Assembly: GCA_015065605.1 (NCBI GenBank)
Contig: SVPZ01000024.1
Coordinates: forward strand, 1-42,976
Length of the DNA: 42,976 bases
DNA from: Oscillospiraceae bacterium
Lineage (GTDB): Bacteria; Bacillota; Clostridia; Oscillospirales; Acutalibacteraceae
Reading direction: 5' to 3'
Shown: positions 39,789 to 42,976 of the stretch, piece by piece
Numbering within the stretch: the stretch's first letter is position 1
Layout of the letters: each line of letters begins with the position of its first letter
Made by a program: the position numbers and the translations under genes
The notes under the pieces: generated by a model
Seen by the model: the letters and a program-made list of their open reading frames with translations, nothing else
What the model was told of the DNA's origin: nothing
The model's database searches: none

Positions 39789-41834
39789 CTACTCCAAAAC
39801 GAGCATTTGCGCCGGACTTTCTCCCGTGGGGAGAGTTATTTTTTTATTTTCGGTTTTATAGATTTTACCGCTGAAAAGTTCTTTATATTCGCCGTCTTTT
39901 TTAAGGGTAATTACCGTTTCTTCGGCGCCGGTATTATAAACTCCCGCAAAGGTAGAATTAACGTAGGTAAACACACCGTTTTCACAGTAAATATGTACCC
40001 CTGCCATTTTTGCAATTTCACGAAAAACAGAATGAGGAATACTACCGAGCGAACTATAGAAAATCTTATAGTCTTCTTTCTCTTTAACCGCCAGTCCGCA
40101 TTTTCTTGAATCGCTGAATCTTCCCAGAACTTTGGCAGAGCCTTCTTCAACGTAAAAGGTGGGATTTTTAGGACTGTCATAACCGTAGCTTGTATCAAGT
40201 CCTCGTATTTTCGCTTCATCCTTTTCAAGTATTCTGCAGTTCATTTCGGTTATAGCAGAGGTTCTGCCAATATCCTTATCTGTTGCATTTATGTAATCGG
40301 CAGCCCCCACAAAGAAAAGGCTTCTGCCTTCACCCTTAAGGGTACGGTTTATGTAATTTCTCTGACTTTCATTAAGAGAAAAAGCATTGAGGAAAATGAA
40401 AAGCTTATATTTGTTTTTATCTATATTTTCCATTTCAGCAAGTGAATAAAGGTCGTAGGGAGCGCCTATTCTGCTTAAATCACCGCGCTGTCTGGTTACG
40501 GTATATTCGTGAATATTGCTTTTGGGATTAACGTAGTATAAAGGTTCGCTTCCCACGAATATACAGATTTGCGCATCGGAACTGCATACTTTATCCACAA
40601 CGCTTTCTGAACATTCCAAAAGATGCTTTACTTCCGCCATAAGACCGTCGTCATAGTACCAGCCTTCCAGCATATCAAACCACCATGTACCGCCCTGTCT
40701 ATATAATCGGCTCATCATTTCTCTTCGCATTCCGTGAATGGTTTTTTCACGGGTGTTTAAAAGGTCTTTTCTGCCAAAATCCTCTACCAAGGATTTAAAG
40801 GCAACGGTTGTTTCGGGATCGTTGCAAAGACGTCTTGGATTACTTAAAGCCGATGGTGTTAAAAAGGTAAGATTATCGAATGATGCAAAATAGATTTTGC
40901 CGTTATTTTTAATACTTTCGGTTAAAAGCATATACGCCGAGCCGTCGTCATAGTTTCTGAACTGATATGAAGTTGGAGTAGCAAGCATATCAATATAAGG
41001 ACTTGTATTTATCCTGTCAAGTTCCATATGTCCCCACTGCCATATACAAGAGCCCAGTTCCATAATATAACCGAAAAAGACGCCCACAAGCTTTGAAAAA
41101 TCCAACTGTTCCTTTGCGGTTTTACAGTAATCAAGCACCAAATCAGCAATAAGTTCATTACTGAAACGACGGTATTTTATTACCGTTTCATCACTTTCAG
41201 GCTCTAAAAAGATTTGATTATTAGGCTTCATACGTTCTTCTTCCGAAGGAATTTCTATTTTTTCATCCCCCATATATTTTCTAAATTCTTTGAGTTTTAC
41301 GGGGTGGCTTTCTTCCCTGTCTTTAACGCTGAACCATTCGGTAGTGTGACCGCCAAGAAGCCAATATCCGATAATTTTATCGCCGTATTTACTTTCGGCA
41401 TATTGAATAAAGGCTTTTATATAATTCTTGGTATCGTTTCTCCATTTTTCATTTCCTGCAATTTGGGAAAGATGGGTAAAGGAATCTGCGTTATCGGGAT
41501 TTTCGTCTAACCACCACTGCCTTACGTCAACGTGAAGATTTATGAAAAAGTAAGCGTCGGGCGCGGCAGTCAAAAACATTTCCATTTGTTTGTCAAAATT
41601 TTCAAAACGGTAATCGTTATCGCCAAACCAAGTTTCGCCATAAAGAGAATAGGGCATTTTTATACCCGATTTAAGTCCCGAACAAAAAACGTGGAAAATT
41701 CTTACCCCTGCCTTATAAAAATCACCCACGTTATTAAGAGTAGGTCTGAAAGATTTAAAAGTAAGGCTGTCGATAGGTTTTCCGTCAACTAAAATACGGT
41801 TAACACCGTTGATATTTTTAATACACGTTTTCAA
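39789..41834 (-). CDS. GH-A-clan glycoside hydrolase (GH42-like)
   Basis: 681 residues from the TTG at 41832-41834, which has AAAGGGTGATT upstream; further-upstream starts lack a ribosome binding site. A TIM barrel fills about residues 20-400: KAGVRIFHVFCSG, YFFINLHVDVRQWWLDENPD, IIGYWLLGGHTTEWF (Glu in GHTTEW is the candidate acid/base), YIDMLATPTSY. A flavodoxin-like middle domain (DAQICIFVGSEPLYYVNP, KYKLFIFLNAFSLNESQRNYI) and a small beta domain follow, as in GH42-type beta-galactosidases. The exact family is uncertain. No signal peptide. Divergent from an AraC regulator. Confidence 0.72.
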   Translation of the reverse strand: MKTCIKNINGVNRILVDGKPIDSLTFKSFRPTLNNVGDFYKAGVRIFHVFCSGLKSGIKMPYSLYGETWFGDNDYRFENFDKQMEMFLTAAPDAYFFINLHVDVRQWWLDENPDNADSFTHLSQIAGNEKWRNDTKNYIKAFIQYAESKYGDKIIGYWLLGGHTTEWFSVKDREESHPVKLKEFRKYMGDEKIEIPSEEERMKPNNQIFLEPESDETVIKYRRFSNELIADLVLDYCKTAKEQLDFSKLVGVFFGYIMELGSCIWQWGHMELDRINTSPYIDMLATPTSYQFRNYDDGSAYMLLTESIKNNGKIYFASFDNLTFLTPSALSNPRRLCNDPETTVAFKSLVEDFGRKDLLNTREKTIHGMRREMMSRLYRQGGTWWFDMLEGWYYDDGLMAEVKHLLECSESVVDKVCSSDAQICIFVGSEPLYYVNPKSNIHEYTVTRQRGDLSRIGAPYDLYSLAEMENIDKNKYKLFIFLNAFSLNESQRNYINRTLKGEGRSLFFVGAADYINATDKDIGRTSAITEMNCRILEKDEAKIRGLDTSYGYDSPKNPTFYVEEGSAKVLGRFSDSRKCGLAVKEKEDYKIFYSSLGSIPHSVFREIAKMAGVHIYCENGVFTYVNSTFAGVYNTGAEETVITLKKDGEYKELFSGKIYKTENKKITLPTGESPAQMLVLE

Positions 41835-41914
41835 AGTAATCACCCTTTTTGTATTTTTCAACATAATTATGCCACATAAAAACCGCAGATTAAAGATATT
41901 TTTCAATAAAAATA

Positions 41915-41943
41915 TTGTATTTTTCGCTAAAATGTATTAAACT
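41915..41943 (+). promoter_or_regulatory. Promoter of the AraC-type regulator gene
   Basis: TTGTAT (41915-41920), 17 bp, TAAACT (41938-41943). The glycosidase promoter must lie in the same ~125-bp divergent region on the other strand but is not clear-cut. Confidence 0.5.
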
Positions 41944-41961
41944 TTAGTCGGAGGGGATAAT

Positions 41962-42717
41962 ATGATTTTTCCGTTTGGCGATTATAACGTTTTAAATACC
42001 GGACTGTTTTCTTGGAGAAACACCGTGATAAATAATTTTGAAAAGCCCCGTATAAAACACGGATTTGCGCTGATAACCGAAGGAAAGTTTATAATTAATA
42101 CCGAAGAAAAAGTGATAGAAGCGGTAAAGGGTGATTTGCTTTTTCTGCCTCTTAACTCCCGCTATAAAACACAAATAGATTATGCCTCAAGTTATATTTT
42201 GAATTTTTCCAGTCCTGACCTTGACTATCCTATTCCTATGAAGCTATTTAGTAATGCAGATGAAAAATACGAAAAATATTTCGAACAGCTTATAAATTCA
42301 GCAAGAAATGGAGATAGTGAATTTTTAATAAAAAGCACTTTTTATAAGCTTCTTGACCACATAGTTAAAGATATATCGGGAATAAAGCCCGAAAAAGAGT
42401 ATATAAGAGAAGCAAAAAAACTGATAGAAAGTGATAATGATTATTCCATCAGTGAAATTGCGAAAATTTGTATGATAAGTGAAAGCGGTTTAAGACGACA
42501 GTTTAAAGAAACCTACGGGGTGTCACCGAATGAATACAAAATGAAGATTAAAATAGAAAAGGCGAAATTTCTTTTTGAATCTACCGAACTAAACGTAACG
42601 CAGGTTTCTTTGAGGCTTAATTTTTACGACACCGCATATTTTTCGAAGATTTTTAAAAAATACACAGGTTATACGCCTTTACACTACCGACAAAACAAAA
42701 CGGGTGCCCTTCTTTAA
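41962..42717 (+). CDS. AraC family transcriptional regulator
   Basis: 251 residues: an N-terminal cupin-like sensor (HGFALITEGKFIINTEEKVIEAVKGDLLFLPLNSRY, about residues 30-80) and a C-terminal double HTH (SISEIAKICMISESGLRRQFKETYGVSPNEY, then VTQVSLRLNFYDTAYFSKIFKKYTGYTPLHYR). Typical of sugar-responsive activators. GGAGGGG precedes the ATG. Divergent from the GH-A glycosidase, the obvious target. Confidence 0.9.
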   Translation: MIFPFGDYNVLNTGLFSWRNTVINNFEKPRIKHGFALITEGKFIINTEEKVIEAVKGDLLFLPLNSRYKTQIDYASSYILNFSSPDLDYPIPMKLFSNADEKYEKYFEQLINSARNGDSEFLIKSTFYKLLDHIVKDISGIKPEKEYIREAKKLIESDNDYSISEIAKICMISESGLRRQFKETYGVSPNEYKMKIKIEKAKFLFESTELNVTQVSLRLNFYDTAYFSKIFKKYTGYTPLHYRQNKTGALL

Positions 42718-42757
42718 GAGTCGTACTCTAAAGGACAGTACAACAAGACACGAAAAC

Positions 42758-42785
42758 ACCCTTAGTTTTTTAAAAAACTAAGGGT
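42758..42785 (+). terminator. Palindromic terminator after the AraC gene
   Basis: A perfect 28-bp palindrome beginning ACCCTTAGTTTTTT, 40 bp after the stop. A-rich and T-rich stem ends mean it could work in either direction. Confidence 0.6.
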
Positions 42786-42820
42786 ATTTATAATATTCTA
42801 TTTCTTTGTTAGTCAAGTTG

Positions 42821-42829
42821 TGCTATAAT
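42821..42829 (+). promoter_or_regulatory. Extended -10 promoter of the DUF3784 gene
   Basis: TGCTATAAT is a textbook extended -10; no good -35 hexamer sits at the usual distance. Confidence 0.5.
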
Positions 42830-42868
42830 ACAACTAACCGATAAATAAAAATTTGTAGAGGTATCAAT

Positions 42869-42976
42869 ATGTTAGTGTATTCCATTATTATGTTTCTGGT
42901 TTCAGCTCTGTTTACGGTATTGGGTATTGCAATTTACAAGGGTAAAACGGATTTGATTCACGATTACCACCAAACA
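42869..42976 (+). CDS. DUF3784 family membrane protein (truncated by window end)
   Basis: Only the first 36 residues are in the window. One hydrophobic span (about residues 3-24) is followed by YKGKTDLIHDYHQT, the signature of DUF3784 proteins, small two- or three-span membrane proteins common in Firmicutes with no known role. TAGAGG precedes the ATG. Confidence 0.7.
   Translation, partial: MLVYSIIMFLVSALFTVLGIAIYKGKTDLIHDYHQT

Overview
The window looks like a chromosomal segment of an uncultured, low-to-moderate GC, endospore-forming member of the Clostridia (Bacillota). Grounds: spoIIE and spoIID, a tandem glycine riboswitch in front of an AGCS symporter, an mnmE-mnmG-rsmG-ParB/Noc-like cluster of the Firmicutes type, strong GGAGG ribosome binding sites and canonical sigma-A promoters. 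Assignment below class is not possible from the sequence alone. No tRNA, rRNA, CRISPR array, integrase, transposase or phage gene is visible.

Layout. (1) 0.1-2.6 kb: an OPT peptide transporter translationally coupled to a small PqqD-like protein. (2) 2.6-10.5 kb: two complete potassium uptake systems (TrkA-TrkH and KtrB-KtrA) separated by a GH36 alpha-galactosidase-like gene and a GH3 NagZ-like lipoprotein. (3) 10.5-14.4 kb: an AT-rich accessory islet with a SLOG/DUF1273-like gene, a divergent ribbon-helix-helix gene, a small membrane protein and two membrane-anchored ankyrin proteins. These are separated by three copies of a ~160-bp foldback repeat and at least nine short REP-like repeats. 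(4) 14.5-20.3 kb: SMP-30/lactonase-like gene, glycine-riboswitch-controlled AGCS symporter, hpt, and two tandem GH130 phosphorylase-like genes. (5) 20.36-20.73 kb: 3.4 copies of a hairpin-rich 107-bp tandem repeat. (6) 20.8-26.5 kb, minus strand: ParB/Noc-like, rsmG, mnmG, an unrecognised YD-repeat-like membrane protein, mnmE. (7) 26.7-30.7 kb, plus strand: spoIIE, then a coupled pair of GH16-like proteins, one lacking the catalytic acid/base Glu. (8) 30.8-34.7 kb: orphan PTS EIIC-like protein, nth, pyridoxamine kinase, MATE exporter. (9) 34.7-39.4 kb: spoIID, then an operon of three membrane proteins (one DUF5058) ending in a membrane-anchored M20 peptidase. (10) 39.5-42.7 kb: a GH-A-clan glycosidase with a small coupled gene, divergent from an AraC regulator. 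The window ends in the start of a DUF3784 gene.

Functional reading. Most of the window is core and transport metabolism: peptides, potassium, glycine/alanine, and intracellular breakdown of oligosaccharides by enzymes without signal peptides. The stretches not explained by standard annotation are the repeat-partitioned islet at 10.5-14.4 kb, the 107-bp repeat array, the DUF5058/M20 operon, the active/inactive GH16 pair, and the extra gene inside the mnmE-mnmG operon. These are the best candidates for undescribed biology. All family names come from reading motifs by eye; no database search was run.
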